Positions 35,210-46,019 are shown, counted from the stretch's first letter. The stretch is DNA of 64,000 nucleotides from Polaromonas sp. JS666 (GCF_900103405.1 NZ_FNHX01000006.1:177244-241243); one strand, 5' to 3'. Made by a program: numbers and translations. The notes: generated by a model from the sequence alone, not told the origin.

Positions 35210-35818
35210 ATGAAGCTTTATTACTCCCCCGGCGCCTGCTCGCTATCCACCCACATCGCGCTGCATGAGTCCGGCCTCAAGTTCGAACACGTGCTGGCGC
35301 CCACCAAGACCCACCAGCTCGAAGACGGTACCGACTACTACACCATCAACCCGCTGGGCTATGTGCCCTTGCTCGAGCTCGACGACGGCACGCGCATCGC
35401 CGAAGGCCCGGCCATCGTGCAGTACATCGCCGACCAGGTGCCCGCGAAAAAACTCGCGCCGGCCAACGGCACGCTGGAGCGCTACAAGCTGCAGTCCTGG
35501 CTGACCTTTATCGGCATGGAGCTGCACCGTGGCTTCACCCCGCTGTTCAATGCCGCCACGCCGGCCGACTACAAAACCATCGTCATCGACAAGCTGATGT
35601 CGCGCCTGAAGTGGGTCGACGGCCAGCTCGCCGGCAAGCAATACCTGATGGGCGACGCCTTCAGCGTGGCCGACCCCTACCTTTTTACCGTCTGCAACTG
35701 GGCACCTCGCGTCGGGGTGGATATCTCTGGGTTTGCCAACCTGGCCGCTTTCCGCGAGCGGATTGCTGCGCGGCCTTCGGTGCAAGCGGCGATGAAGCAC
35801 GAAGGCTTGCTGAAATAG
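35210..35818 (+). CDS. Glutathione S-transferase, beta class
   Basis: A 202-residue GST. The N-terminal thioredoxin fold has the beta-class cysteine C10 in YYSPGACSLSTHIAL, with GYVPLLELDDGTRIAEGPAIVQYIAD for the glutathione gamma-Glu site, followed by an all-helical C-terminal domain (MGDAFSVADPYLFTVCNW). It conjugates glutathione to electrophiles. AAAGGAC lies upstream of ATG 35210. A terminator separates it from the Old Yellow Enzyme gene, so despite related detoxification roles they form separate units. Confidence 0.93.
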   Translation: MKLYYSPGACSLSTHIALHESGLKFEHVLAPTKTHQLEDGTDYYTINPLGYVPLLELDDGTRIAEGPAIVQYIADQVPAKKLAPANGTLERYKLQSWLTFIGMELHRGFTPLFNAATPADYKTIVIDKLMSRLKWVDGQLAGKQYLMGDAFSVADPYLFTVCNWAPRVGVDISGFANLAAFRERIAARPSVQAAMKHEGLLK

Positions 35819-35903
35819 CCCACCCTCCGCGGCACCCCCGCTGGTTCTACCCACGGGGCTCCAAATACCACGGATTTAGCAACCCGTGTTGGGCAAGCCA
35901 ATC

Positions 35904-35931
35904 GAAACAGGGCCAAACTGGCCCTGTTTTC
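35904..35931 (+). terminator. Intrinsic terminator after the GST gene
   Basis: An 11-bp stem AAACAGGGCCA with AAC loop and its complement, followed by TTTT. Located 85 bp after the GST stop and 24 bp before the alkene-reductase start. Confidence 0.85.
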
Positions 35932-35954
35932 ATTCAGCCTTCAGGACCCAAGCC

Positions 35955-37061
35955 ATGCCCACCTTATTCGACTCCAACAAAGCCGGTGACCTTGTCCTTG
36001 CCAATCGCATCGTCATGGCGCCGCTCACGCGCAACCGCTCACCCAATGCCGTGCCGCCGGCCATCGCGCGGACTTACTATGCCCAGCGCGCCAGCGCCGG
36101 CCTGCTGATCACCGAGGCCACGGCCATCAGCCACCAGGGCCAGGGCTATGCCGACGTGCCTGGCCTTTACGGCAGCGAGCAGCTCGACAGCTGGAAAAAA
36201 GTCACCCGCGCCGTGCATGACAAAGGCGGCAAGATCGTCGTGCAGCTGTGGCATGTGGGCCGCGTCTCGCACACCAAGCTGCAACCCAATGGCGGCAAGC
36301 CGGTCGCGCCTTCGGCCATCACCGCCAAGACCAAGACGGTGCTGATCGAGGACGGCGTGCCGACCTTTGTCGAAACCTCGGAGCCGCGCGCGCTCGACCT
36401 TGGCGAAATCCCCGGTATCGTGCACACCTTCGCGGCGGCGGCGCGCAACGCAGTCGAGACCGCCGGTTTTGACGGCGTGGAAATCCACGGTGCCAACGGC
36501 TACCTGCTGGACCAGTTCCTCAAAGACGGCAGCAACCAGCGCCGCGACGACTACGGCGGCAGCATCGAAAACCGCGCCCGCCTGCTGCTGGAAGTCACGC
36601 GCGCCGTGACCGACGCCGTCGGCGGCGGCCGCACCGGCATACGCCTGTCGCCCGTCACTCCCGCCAACGACGTGCACGACAGCAAGCCCCAGGCCTTGTT
36701 TGAATACGTGGTCAAGCAGCTCGCCGGCCTGAACCTGGCCTATGTCCATGTCATCGAAGGCGCCACCGGCGGGCCGCGTGAAATCGACGACCGGCCCTTC
36801 GACTACCCGGCGCTCAAGGCCGCCTACCGCAAGGCCGGCGGCAAGGGCGCCTGGATGGTCAACAACGGCTACGACCAGGACCTGGCTGAAAAAGCCGTGG
36901 CCGACGGCGCCGACCTGGTGGCCTTCGGCAAGCCCTATATCGCCAACCCCGACCTGGTGGAGCGCCTGCGCGCCAGGGCGCCGCTCAACACGCCCGACAA
37001 GAACACCTTTTACGGCGGCGGCGAAAAAGGCTACACCGACTACCCGACGCTGTCGGCTTAA
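35955..37061 (+). CDS. Alkene reductase, Old Yellow Enzyme family (NemA type)
   Basis: A 368-residue FMN-dependent ene-reductase that reduces activated alkenes and nitro compounds with NAD(P)H. VMAPLTRNRSP at the N-terminus is the FMN-binding start, IVVQLWHVGRVSH is typical, and the substrate-binding His/Asn pair appears as HGANGYLLDQFLKDGSN. Further motifs are RDDYGGSIENRARLLLEV and YVHVIEGATGG. ATG 35955 is preferred over an upstream frame that runs through the terminator. The 3' end overlaps thiE by 4 bp on the opposite strand. Confidence 0.93.
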   Translation: MPTLFDSNKAGDLVLANRIVMAPLTRNRSPNAVPPAIARTYYAQRASAGLLITEATAISHQGQGYADVPGLYGSEQLDSWKKVTRAVHDKGGKIVVQLWHVGRVSHTKLQPNGGKPVAPSAITAKTKTVLIEDGVPTFVETSEPRALDLGEIPGIVHTFAAAARNAVETAGFDGVEIHGANGYLLDQFLKDGSNQRRDDYGGSIENRARLLLEVTRAVTDAVGGGRTGIRLSPVTPANDVHDSKPQALFEYVVKQLAGLNLAYVHVIEGATGGPREIDDRPFDYPALKAAYRKAGGKGAWMVNNGYDQDLAEKAVADGADLVAFGKPYIANPDLVERLRARAPLNTPDKNTFYGGGEKGYTDYPTLSA

Positions 37062-37699
37062 GTGCCGCGGGCCTGCGCCGCCAGGGCCAGGCCCTGGCGC
37101 GCGGCCTCTTGCGGGTCGGGCGCCAGCGTCACCGCGCTGACCACCGCCACGCCATCCACGCCGCAGGCCAGCACGCCCGGCATCAGCGCCAGCGAAATGC
37201 CGCCTATGGCCGCCACGGGATAAGGCGCGGCGTCCCGCGCCCATGACCTCAGGCGCTCCAGGCCCACGGGCTCGTAAGGCATGACCTTGAGTGTGGTCGG
37301 GTAAATCGGGCCTATCGCCAGGTAAGAGGGCTGCACCGCCTTGGCCCGCGCCAGTTCGGCCGGCGTGTGCGTGCTCAGGCCCAGGCGCACGCCGGCTTTG
37401 CGCAGGGCCGCGATGTCGGCCGTGTCCAGGTCTTCCTGGCCCAGGTGCACACCGTAAGCACCGGCATCCAGCGCCAGCTCCCAATGGTCGTTGATAAAGA
37501 CCTGCGCGCCCGGCACCTCGCGCCCGGCTGCCACCGCGGTGCGCACTTCCCAGGCGATCTCGTCCGCGTCGTGGTCCGCCGCCTTGATGCGCAGCTGGAT
37601 GGTGCGCACCCCCCAGCCCAGCAGGCGCCGCACCCAGGCCGCGTCGGGAACGACAGGGTAAAAACCAATGGGGCCGGTGAGGGGTTTAAAAGAATTCAT
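37058..37699 (-). CDS. thiE: Thiamine phosphate synthase ThiE
   Basis: A 213-residue TIM-barrel enzyme that couples HMP-PP and thiazole phosphate to thiamine monophosphate. INDHWELALDAGAYGVHLGQEDLD contains substrate and magnesium residues, followed by GLSTHTPAELARA, YLAIGPIYPTTLK and AIGGISLALMPGVLACGVDGVAVVSAV. It is the last gene of the thi operon, 7 bp after thiG. The 3' end overlaps the alkene-reductase gene by 4 bp. Confidence 0.93.
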   Translation of the reverse strand: MNSFKPLTGPIGFYPVVPDAAWVRRLLGWGVRTIQLRIKAADHDADEIAWEVRTAVAAGREVPGAQVFINDHWELALDAGAYGVHLGQEDLDTADIAALRKAGVRLGLSTHTPAELARAKAVQPSYLAIGPIYPTTLKVMPYEPVGLERLRSWARDAAPYPVAAIGGISLALMPGVLACGVDGVAVVSAVTLAPDPQEAARQGLALAAQARGT

Positions 37700-37706
37700 G
37701 GGGGCC

Positions 37707-38525
37707 TCAAGGGGAATGCCAGAAGGGAACACCGACGGTGGGCGTCGAAGCCTGCGCCGCCGCGCGCTCAGGCATGGGCGTGGACTCATAGGCTGCGCGG
37801 CCGGCCGCCACACCATCGGCAAAAGCGCGCGCCATGCGCACCGGATCGCCGGCCTGCGCCACCGCAGTGTTCAGCAGCACGGCGTCAAAACCCAGCTCCA
37901 TCACCTGCGCGGCATGCGAGGGCCGGCCCAGGCCGGCATCGACCACCAGCACCGCATCGGGCAGGCGCCGCCGCATGGTTTCCAGCGCATAGGGATTGAG
38001 CGGCCCGCGGCCCGTGCCAATCGGCGCGGCCCAGGGCATCACCGCCGCGCAGCCGGCCGCATGCAGGCGCTGCGCCATCACCAGGTCGTCGGTGGTGTAG
38101 GCGAACACGGAAAAGCCTTCTTTCACCAGCGTGGTCGCGGCTTGCAGCGTGGCCACCGTATCGGGCTGCAGCGTGTAGTCATCGCCTATGACTTCCAGCT
38201 TGATCCAGGGCGTGCCAAAAATCTCGCGCGCCATCTGCGCCAACGTGACGGCCTCTTCGGCGCTGTGGCACCCCGCCGTGTTGGGCAGGATACGGCAGCC
38301 CATGGCCTGCACACGCTGCCAGAAGCTGTTGCCGCCGCCGCTTTCGGGCTGCAGCCGGCGCAGGCCCACCGTCAGCACCTCGGTGCCGCTGGCGCGCACC
38401 GCGTCGGCCAGCACCTGTGGCGACGGGTAATGCGAAGTGCCCAGGAAAAAGCGGCTGGACAAGGTGACGCCGGCCACGGTCCAGGGGCCGCCGTGGGCGA
38501 TAGAAGGAACAGCGGATGTAGTCAT
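37707..38525 (-). CDS. thiG: Thiazole synthase ThiG
   Basis: A 272-residue TIM-barrel enzyme that builds the thiazole ring from deoxyxylulose 5-phosphate, dehydroglycine and ThiS thiocarboxylate. The Schiff-base lysine is K109 in [33 protein letters not shown] and [17 protein letters not shown] are family signatures. A dispersed repeat lies in the 139-bp gap between thiS and thiG, unlike the tight spacing of the other thi genes. Confidence 0.96.
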   Translation of the reverse strand: MTTSAVPSIAHGGPWTVAGVTLSSRFFLGTSHYPSPQVLADAVRASGTEVLTVGLRRLQPESGGGNSFWQRVQAMGCRILPNTAGCHSAEEAVTLAQMAREIFGTPWIKLEVIGDDYTLQPDTVATLQAATTLVKEGFSVFAYTTDDLVMAQRLHAAGCAAVMPWAAPIGTGRGPLNPYALETMRRRLPDAVLVVDAGLGRPSHAAQVMELGFDAVLLNTAVAQAGDPVRMARAFADGVAAGRAAYESTPMPERAAAQASTPTVGVPFWHSP

Positions 38526-38565
38526 TCAATTGCTCCGGCAGCTGGGTTCCGGTACATACCAGCAG

Positions 38566-38654
38566 ACGCCGCGGAACTGGCTTTGCCAGGCCGCAAGCGT
38601 CGCCCCCTGCAAGGGGGAAAGGAGGTTACACGAAGTGAACCGACGATGGGGGTG
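38566..38654 (+). repeat. Dispersed intergenic repeat, copy B (divergent), inside the thi operon
   Basis: A diverged member of the family at 12271, 43555 and 51084, with CCGCGGAACTGGCTTTGCCA, the CCCCCTGCAAGGGGG stem, ACACGAAGTGAACCGACGAT and final GGGGGTG. It is in the same orientation as the other three and separates thiS from thiG. Confidence 0.75.
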
Positions 38655-38664
38655 TTCCATATGT

Positions 38665-38883
38665 CTAGCCTCCGGTTATGGGGGTCACGATGTCTATGCG
38701 GTCGCCGTTATTCAGGACGCGCTCCGGCCACTGGGGACGCGGCACAAAACTGTTGTTGATCGCGCAGGCAAACGCGCCTTGCAGTTGGTAACCGCGCGCC
38801 AACAGCAAAGCCTGCAAGGTGGGCGCGTCGGTTTGAATGGCTTCGCCGTTCAGCGAAATGTCGAGTCTTGTCATCTCATTCAT
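38665..38883 (-). CDS. thiS: Sulfur carrier protein ThiS
   Basis: A 72-residue ubiquitin-fold sulfur carrier ending in the essential di-glycine (VTPITGG). DISLNGEAIQ and NNGDRIDIV are characteristic. After adenylation its C-terminus is converted to a thiocarboxylate that gives sulfur to ThiG. ATG 38883 overlaps the thiO stop (ATGA) and has AGGGA three bases upstream; ATG 38874 is a shorter alternative with poorer spacing. Confidence 0.93.
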   Translation of the reverse strand: MNEMTRLDISLNGEAIQTDAPTLQALLLARGYQLQGAFACAINNSFVPRPQWPERVLNNGDRIDIVTPITGG

Positions 38884-39950
38884 TTTCCCTGCCCCAACAG
38901 TTGATGAACCAGGTCCTCCACCAGCGCCGGCGCGCACAGGTAGCCGTGGCGGTACAGGCCGTTGATATGCCACACGCCATGCCGCTGCGCAATCATTGGG
39001 CGGTGATCATCCAGCGCCGGGCGCAAGGCTGCCGCCAGCCGTAACACCCGCGCCTCGCCAAAAGCCGGGTGCAGGCTGTGCAGCGCGCTGCCCAGCTCCA
39101 GCGTGGAGCGCAAGGTCACCGGCCCCGTGTCTTCCGATTCGAGTTCGGTCGCGCCGACCACAAACTGGTGGTTAGGGCGCGGTGCCACATACAGCTGGTA
39201 GCGCGGGTGCATCAAGCGCACCGGTCGCTGCAAAGTCACGCCATCACATTCGACCGTCAGCACCTCGCCGCGCACACCGCGCAACTGCGGCCAGTTCTGC
39301 CTGGCGCCCACGCCGCGCGCATCGACCGCCACATCTACATCATAAGTTTGCCCGCCGCATTCAATATGGCCGCCCTCGACCGCATCGACGGCCCGGCCTT
39401 CAAGCCAGCTGCCGCCCAGCCGGTCTATTTCGGTGGCCAGCGCGGCCATCCATTGGTCGTTCGCCAGCTGGCCCTCGCCGTCCAGCATCAAGCCATTGCC
39501 GAAGCGCCCGGCCAGCGCCGGCTCGGCACGGGCCAGCGCGGCCGCGTCCAGCGTGTGCACCTGGGCGCGCGCGGCCTCGGGCAGCTTGTGCAGCAGCAGG
39601 CCGGTGAAATGCGCCAGCGAACTCTGGTCGGGCGCATGCGCGACCACCAGCGTGCCCTCGCGCCGGAAATACACCGGCAGGCCCCGATCGGCCAGCTCGC
39701 TGATCCACTGCGGCCACAGCCGCATGGAGCGCTGGCCCAGCGCGAACACGACATCATCGGACACCGCAAGCTCGGCCAGCGGCGAGAGCATGGCCGCCGC
39801 CGTCATGGATGCCGTGGCCAGGTCGCCGCGCGCCCGCGCATCGAACAGGCTCACGCGGCAGCCCGCGCGCAGCAGGCGCCAGGCCAGCGTGCGCCCGGCC
39901 AGGCCCGCGCCCGCAATGCCGACGTGCAAGGCGGGGCGGCCGGCACTCAT
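38880..39950 (-). CDS. thiO: Glycine oxidase ThiO
   Basis: A 356-residue FAD-dependent amine oxidase that makes dehydroglycine for thiazole formation in the aerobic route. The FAD motif VGIAGAGLAGRTLAWRLLRAG is at residues 10-30, with LRGVRGEVLTVECDG and a C-terminal NGLYRHGYLCAPAL. AAGGAG lies seven bases before ATG 39950. It lies 28 bp after the MurA-like gene and overlaps thiS. Confidence 0.94.
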   Translation of the reverse strand: MSAGRPALHVGIAGAGLAGRTLAWRLLRAGCRVSLFDARARGDLATASMTAAAMLSPLAELAVSDDVVFALGQRSMRLWPQWISELADRGLPVYFRREGTLVVAHAPDQSSLAHFTGLLLHKLPEAARAQVHTLDAAALARAEPALAGRFGNGLMLDGEGQLANDQWMAALATEIDRLGGSWLEGRAVDAVEGGHIECGGQTYDVDVAVDARGVGARQNWPQLRGVRGEVLTVECDGVTLQRPVRLMHPRYQLYVAPRPNHQFVVGATELESEDTGPVTLRSTLELGSALHSLHPAFGEARVLRLAAALRPALDDHRPMIAQRHGVWHINGLYRHGYLCAPALVEDLVHQLLGQGK

Positions 39951-39978
39951 GGCGTTCTCCTTGCGGCACCGCGGGTCT

Positions 39979-41280
39979 TCATTCTTCGGTGGTCCATTCA
40001 ACCTGTGCGCCGAGTTTGCGCAGGTTCTCGACAAAGTGCGGGTGGGCCCGCCGGATCGGCGTGGCGTTGCGGATCTCAGACCGGCCCTCGACGCTGGCGG
40101 CCACCATGAACAGCGCAATCGCCACGCGGATGATGTAGGGACTCTCAACCACCGCCGGAGCCAGCGCATCGCCCCCGAAGGTGATGACGCGGTGCGGATC
40201 GGACGAAAACACATGCGCGCCGAACTTCGACAACTCGCCGGTCCACCCCAGCGCGCCGTCGTAGACCTTGTTCCAGAACAGCGCGTTGCCCTGCGCGCGC
40301 ACGCCCAGCGCAATGAAGATGGGCAGCAGGTCGACCGGAAAGTAAGGCCAGGGCGCGGCTTCGACCTTGGTGAGCACGTTGCTGGTGAAGGGCGTCTGCA
40401 CCCTCAGGCGGCCGGGCGCACTGGCGCGCGACCAGCCGTCCTCATGCGTGATCTCGACGCCGAACTTGGCGAAGGTCCGGTCGATCAGTGGAAAGTTGCC
40501 GGGCGCGCTGTTGCGCACCACCACGTCGCCGCCGGTGATGGCGCCCAGCGCCAGGAAGGTGGTGATTTCGTGGAAATCCTCATCGAAGGTGAACTCGCCG
40601 CCCGTCAGCGCCTGCCCGCCGTGCACCGTCAGGCGCGACGTGCCCATGCCATCGATGCGCGCGCCCATCATCGCCATGAAGCGGCAGAACTCCTGCACAT
40701 GCGGCTCCGAAGCCGCGTTGGTCAGCGTGGAAGTCCCGCCGGCCGACGCGGCGCACAGCACGAAATTTTCCGTGGTGGTGACGGACGCATAGTCGAGCCA
40801 GTGGTCGGTCGGTGTCAGCCGGCCCTCGCTGCGAATCAGCAGCGAGCCTTCGGCGCGCTCCACCACACCGCCGAAGCGGCGGAACACCTCAACGTGCGGG
40901 TCAATCTCGCGCACGCCGAGCGTGCAGCCCTTGACGTTGTCCTCCAGCCGCGCCACGTTGAAGCGCGCCAGCAGCGGCGGCACCAGCATGATGGACGAAC
41001 GCATCTCTTCCGGCAGGCGGTGCAGACCCGAATCGAAGGCGGTTTCGCGGTGATGCAGGTCCAGCGTGCCGCTCGCATGGTCCATGCGGACCTCGCTGCC
41101 CAGGGTGCGGAAGATGTCCAGGATCTTGCGCACGTCGGTGATGTCCGGTACACCCTTCAGCCTCAGCGGTTCCGAGGTCAGCAAGGTGGCGCAGAGCACC
41201 GGCAACACGGCATTCTTGTTGGCCGAGGGGATGATGCGGCCGCGCAAAGGGGCGCCGCCATGAACGATTAAATTGGACAT
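39979..41280 (-). CDS. MurA-like UDP-GlcNAc 1-carboxyvinyltransferase family protein, inside thi operon
   Basis: A 433-residue EPSP-synthase-fold enolpyruvyl transferase. MurA catalytic landmarks are retained: K22-N23 in PSANKNAVLP, C119 and R124 in KGCTLGVREIDPH, and D317 in FPVDLLPIFIALG. Flanking residues differ from the usual MurA form (SANKN for GAKN, REIDPH for RPVDLH), so it is probably a paralog of MurA rather than the housekeeping enzyme. It sits between thiC (94 bp away) and thiO (28 bp) on the same strand. Substrate unknown; either UDP-GlcNAc or another acceptor that receives enolpyruvate. Confidence 0.85.
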   Translation of the reverse strand: MSNLIVHGGAPLRGRIIPSANKNAVLPVLCATLLTSEPLRLKGVPDITDVRKILDIFRTLGSEVRMDHASGTLDLHHRETAFDSGLHRLPEEMRSSIMLVPPLLARFNVARLEDNVKGCTLGVREIDPHVEVFRRFGGVVERAEGSLLIRSEGRLTPTDHWLDYASVTTTENFVLCAASAGGTSTLTNAASEPHVQEFCRFMAMMGARIDGMGTSRLTVHGGQALTGGEFTFDEDFHEITTFLALGAITGGDVVVRNSAPGNFPLIDRTFAKFGVEITHEDGWSRASAPGRLRVQTPFTSNVLTKVEAAPWPYFPVDLLPIFIALGVRAQGNALFWNKVYDGALGWTGELSKFGAHVFSSDPHRVITFGGDALAPAVVESPYIIRVAIALFMVAASVEGRSEIRNATPIRRAHPHFVENLRKLGAQVEWTTEE

Positions 41281-41374
41281 GAAAAAGAAGGGGGCAGCCA
41301 GGGGTGGGAGGGAGAAGTCCAGTGTAGCCGTGGGCCGCTGGATGGCCGCCACCCCCCCCCGCCAGCCCCATGCC

Positions 41375-43363
<1,989 letters not shown>

Positions 43364-43387
43364 CTACGGAGTACCGGAGCCAATTGC

Positions 43388-43487
43388 GTTGTTCCCTACG
43401 CGGGGATGACCCCGATCAGGTTCAGCGGGTCTCGCAAACTGCGATCTCAGCCTTGACACTCCCTAAGGAAATCTTGGCACCCCGACA
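43388..43487 (-). ncRNA. TPP riboswitch (thi box) upstream of thiC
   Basis: On the minus strand the leader contains the conserved elements CGGGGTGCC, GGCTGAGAT, ACCCGCTGAACCTGATC and CGTAGGGAA in the right order and spacing for the thiamine-pyrophosphate aptamer. It ends about 93 bp before the thiC ATG and should repress the operon when TPP is abundant. The expression platform is not resolved from sequence alone. Confidence 0.93.
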
Positions 43488-43554
43488 AGCTGCAGCCATT
43501 GTAGGCACCCCCAGGCCGCATGGCAAATAACCAAGGTCACAAGCCGACAACGCC

Positions 43555-43646
43555 AGTGGGGGCCGCGGTCCGGCTCCGCCGGCCGCAAGGCGCCCGTCCC
43601 CTGCAAGGGGAAAAGGCACTACACGAAGTGAGTGCCGATAGGAGTG
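43555..43646 (+). repeat. Dispersed intergenic repeat, copy C
   Basis: A 92-bp copy differing from copy D at only about three positions (GGCTCCGCC versus GGCTTCGCC, TAGGAGTG versus TAGGGGTG, AGTGGGGG versus AGCGGGGG). It lies upstream of the TPP riboswitch (thi side) and just after the LacI regulator's stop. The 355-bp gap 43295-43650 therefore contains the thiC leader, the riboswitch and this repeat. Confidence 0.9.
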
Positions 43647-43650
43647 TGCA

Positions 43651-44715
43651 TTACGGGAGGTTTTCCCTAAATATCACCTGGCTACGCACCGCATCCACCC
43701 CACTCATCACATCCCGCCCATCGCGCAAATTGGTAAACATGCGCACGCAGCTCATCATGGCCGATTGCGGGCTTTGGGTGATCACCGCGTCCATGCTGCC
43801 GTCTATCAGCATGGCGCGCGTGTCGGGCGTGAGGCCGTGGCCAATGAAAACCACCTTGTGCTCGCGGCCGGTTTCCTTCAGCGCCCGCGCCACGCCGTCG
43901 GAGGCGCCGCCTATGTTGTAAATGCCGGCCAGGTCTGGGTATTGCTCCAGCAGCGTGCGCGTCTGCTCGTAATTTTTCTGCGCGTCGTCGTGTCCCTCGC
44001 GCAGGCCCACCACCTGCAGCGTCGGAAACATCTCCTCGATCACGTGCAGGAAGCCGGCCTCGCGCTCCTCATGCGCGCGGTAGCTCAGCGAGCCAGCGAT
44101 CAGCGCCACCTTGCCGCCGCGCGCGCCGGGCGCGATAAAACGGCCCAGCAGGTAGCCCGCGGTGCGCCCGGCCGCGCGGTTGTCCAGGCCCACATAACCG
44201 GCGCGCCGCGAGCCCGACAGGTCCGAAATCAGCGTGATGGTGGGCACGCCTTTTTCCGCCAGCTCGCTGACGGCCTCGCGCACCGCCGGGTGCTCCAGCG
44301 CCATGAAGGCGATGCCCTCGCTGCGCTTGCCTTGCTGCAGCAGGCTGGCGGCCAGTTGCTGCGGGTTGAAGCTTTCAAACAGCTCGGTACGGCACTTCAC
44401 GTTAAAGGGCGTCAGGTGCTCCTGCGAATAACCCACCGTGTCGCCCAGCATGCGGATAAAGCGGTTGCTGCCGTCGGGCAGCAAAAAGGTCAGGCGCATG
44501 GGCGGCGCCGCCAGCGCGGCATACAGGCCCGTCTCCGGCAGGTAGTCCATCTCGGCCGCGGCCTTGAGCACCTTTTGCGCGGTGGCCCCGCGCACGCCGG
44601 GGCGCTGGTTCAGCACCCGGTCTACAGTGGCGGTAGACACACCGGCGGCCCGCGCAATGTCCACCACGCGTGCCCGCTGCTGCGGCCCCTGCAATCCATC
44701 AGGGATAACCCTCAT
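43651..44715 (-). CDS. LacI family transcriptional regulator of the TRAP/RLP operon
   Basis: A 354-residue LacI-type regulator. The HTH (RVVDIARAAGVSTATVDRVLNQRPGVRGATAQKVLKAA) is followed by the periplasmic-binding-protein-like effector domain (residues 70-354). The variant VSTATVDRVLN and an offset N-terminal extension of about 15 residues are slightly unusual. It diverges from the TRAP transporter operon with candidate operators in the 114-bp intergenic region. It should sense the transported acid or sugar or a phosphorylated intermediate. Confidence 0.92.
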   Translation of the reverse strand: MRVIPDGLQGPQQRARVVDIARAAGVSTATVDRVLNQRPGVRGATAQKVLKAAAEMDYLPETGLYAALAAPPMRLTFLLPDGSNRFIRMLGDTVGYSQEHLTPFNVKCRTELFESFNPQQLAASLLQQGKRSEGIAFMALEHPAVREAVSELAEKGVPTITLISDLSGSRRAGYVGLDNRAAGRTAGYLLGRFIAPGARGGKVALIAGSLSYRAHEEREAGFLHVIEEMFPTLQVVGLREGHDDAQKNYEQTRTLLEQYPDLAGIYNIGGASDGVARALKETGREHKVVFIGHGLTPDTRAMLIDGSMDAVITQSPQSAMMSCVRMFTNLRDGRDVMSGVDAVRSQVIFRENLP

Positions 44716-44788
44716 ACATCAAAATCCATCATTTTTCTCGTTTGACGATTGAATACCCTGCACCTATCGTTGCGCTGCTTTCACCCGA

Positions 44789-44812
44789 TGATGCATCAAA
44801 ACGCATCAAAAC
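44789..44812. promoter_or_regulatory. Candidate LacI-family operator region
   Basis: Contains the perfect palindrome TGATGCATCA (44789-44798) and a direct repeat GCATCAAAAC (44793-44802 and 44803-44812), 18-41 bp before the dctP start. The symmetrical core and its location between divergent regulator and operon fit a LacI-family site. Confidence 0.55.
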
Positions 44813-44829
44813 AAAACTGGAGACAAACC

Positions 44830-45849
44830 ATGACCGAAGTCACCCGCCGCAGCGTGCTGCGTACCCTGTCCGCCGTTCCCGCCGCCGGCATCGCCGCCGC
44901 CCTGCCCTCCATGGCACGCGCCGCCGAGTTCTCCTACAAGTACGGCAACAACCTGCCTGTCACCCATCCGCTCAACATACGCGCGCAGCAGGCCGCCGAC
45001 CGCATCCTGAAGGAAACCAACGGCCGCGTCGAAATCAAGATCTTCCCGAACAACCAACTGGGCGGCGACACCGACATGCTGGCCCAGGTACGCTCAGGCG
45101 GCATCGAGTTCTTCACGCCCTCGGCCCTCGTCATCGCCACGCTGGTGCCGGTGGCTGCCATCAATGCCGTGGGTTTTGCCTTCAGCGACTACAACCAGGT
45201 CTGGGGCGCCATGGACGGCAAGCTAGGGGCCCACGTGCGCGAAGCCATCAGCAAGTCGCGCCTTTATGCCTTTGAAAAAATGTGGGACAACGGCTTCCGC
45301 CAGACCACCAGCAGCAAGGCGCCGGTGACTACCGCCAAAGACATGGACGGCCTGAAGATACGCGTGCCGGTCAGCCCGCTGTCCATCTCCATGTTCAAGG
45401 GCCTGGGCGCCGCGCCCGCCAGCCTGCAGTTCAGCGAGGTTTACTCTTCGCTGCAGACCAAGATCGTCGACGCGCAGGAAAACCCGCTGCCCATCATCCA
45501 GGTCGCCAAGCTTTATGAAGTGCAGAAATTCTGCTCGCTGACCAACCACATCTGGGACGGCTACTGGTTCATCGCCAACGGCCGCGCCTGGGACAAGCTG
45601 CCCGCCGACCTCAAGACCATCATCGCGCGCGCCATCAATGAAGCCGGCCTGCAGCAGCGCGACGACATCAAGAAGCTCAACGAAACCGTGGTGGCCGATT
45701 TGCAGTCCAAGGGACTCAGCATCAACCGCCCCACCTCGGACAGCTTCCGCGCCAAGCTGCGCGAGGCCGGGTTCTATGGTGAGTGGAAAGAGCGGTTTGG
45801 GGCTGAAGCCTGGGGATTGCTGGAGCAGTCCGTCGGCAAACTGGCCTGA
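44830..45849 (+). CDS. TRAP transporter substrate-binding protein (DctP family)
   Basis: A 339-residue periplasmic receptor with a Tat-like signal (TRRSVLRTLSAVPAAGIAAA, cleavage near ARA). NNQLGGDTDMLAQVRSGGIEFF, MDGLKIRVPVSPLSISMFKGLGAAP and SEVYSSLQTKIVDAQENPLPII are DctP signatures; the Arg in KIRVPVSP binds a ligand carboxylate. The substrate is probably an acid sugar, judging from neighbouring genes. CTGGAGACAAACC precedes ATG 44830. First gene of the operon. Confidence 0.95.
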   Translation: MTEVTRRSVLRTLSAVPAAGIAAALPSMARAAEFSYKYGNNLPVTHPLNIRAQQAADRILKETNGRVEIKIFPNNQLGGDTDMLAQVRSGGIEFFTPSALVIATLVPVAAINAVGFAFSDYNQVWGAMDGKLGAHVREAISKSRLYAFEKMWDNGFRQTTSSKAPVTTAKDMDGLKIRVPVSPLSISMFKGLGAAPASLQFSEVYSSLQTKIVDAQENPLPIIQVAKLYEVQKFCSLTNHIWDGYWFIANGRAWDKLPADLKTIIARAINEAGLQQRDDIKKLNETVVADLQSKGLSINRPTSDSFRAKLREAGFYGEWKERFGAEAWGLLEQSVGKLA

Positions 45850-46019
45850 AGGCGCAAATAAACCTGCTGCGCAGGCCGATCCCGGCACTCCGGTCCTCAC
45901 CGTACTGGGGTACGGCTCCGGTCCTCCTGCCGGGCTAGGCCTGCTCGCTACGGTTTCTTCCTCGCCTTCACCGCGTCCCTTTTCAGGGGTTTTCCATCCT
46001 TACAGATCCCGGAAACAAC

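Noticed and set aside
41352..41360. Nine-cytosine run between thiC and the MurA-like gene, possible phase-variable tract
   Set aside because: It is intergenic, not at a promoter spacer I can define, and single-copy; no evidence of switching.
45850..46019. 170-bp gap between the TRAP receptor and permease as a possible separate small gene or attenuator
   Set aside because: No coding frame; the hairpin lacks a following T-run, so it is only mentioned in the permease entry.
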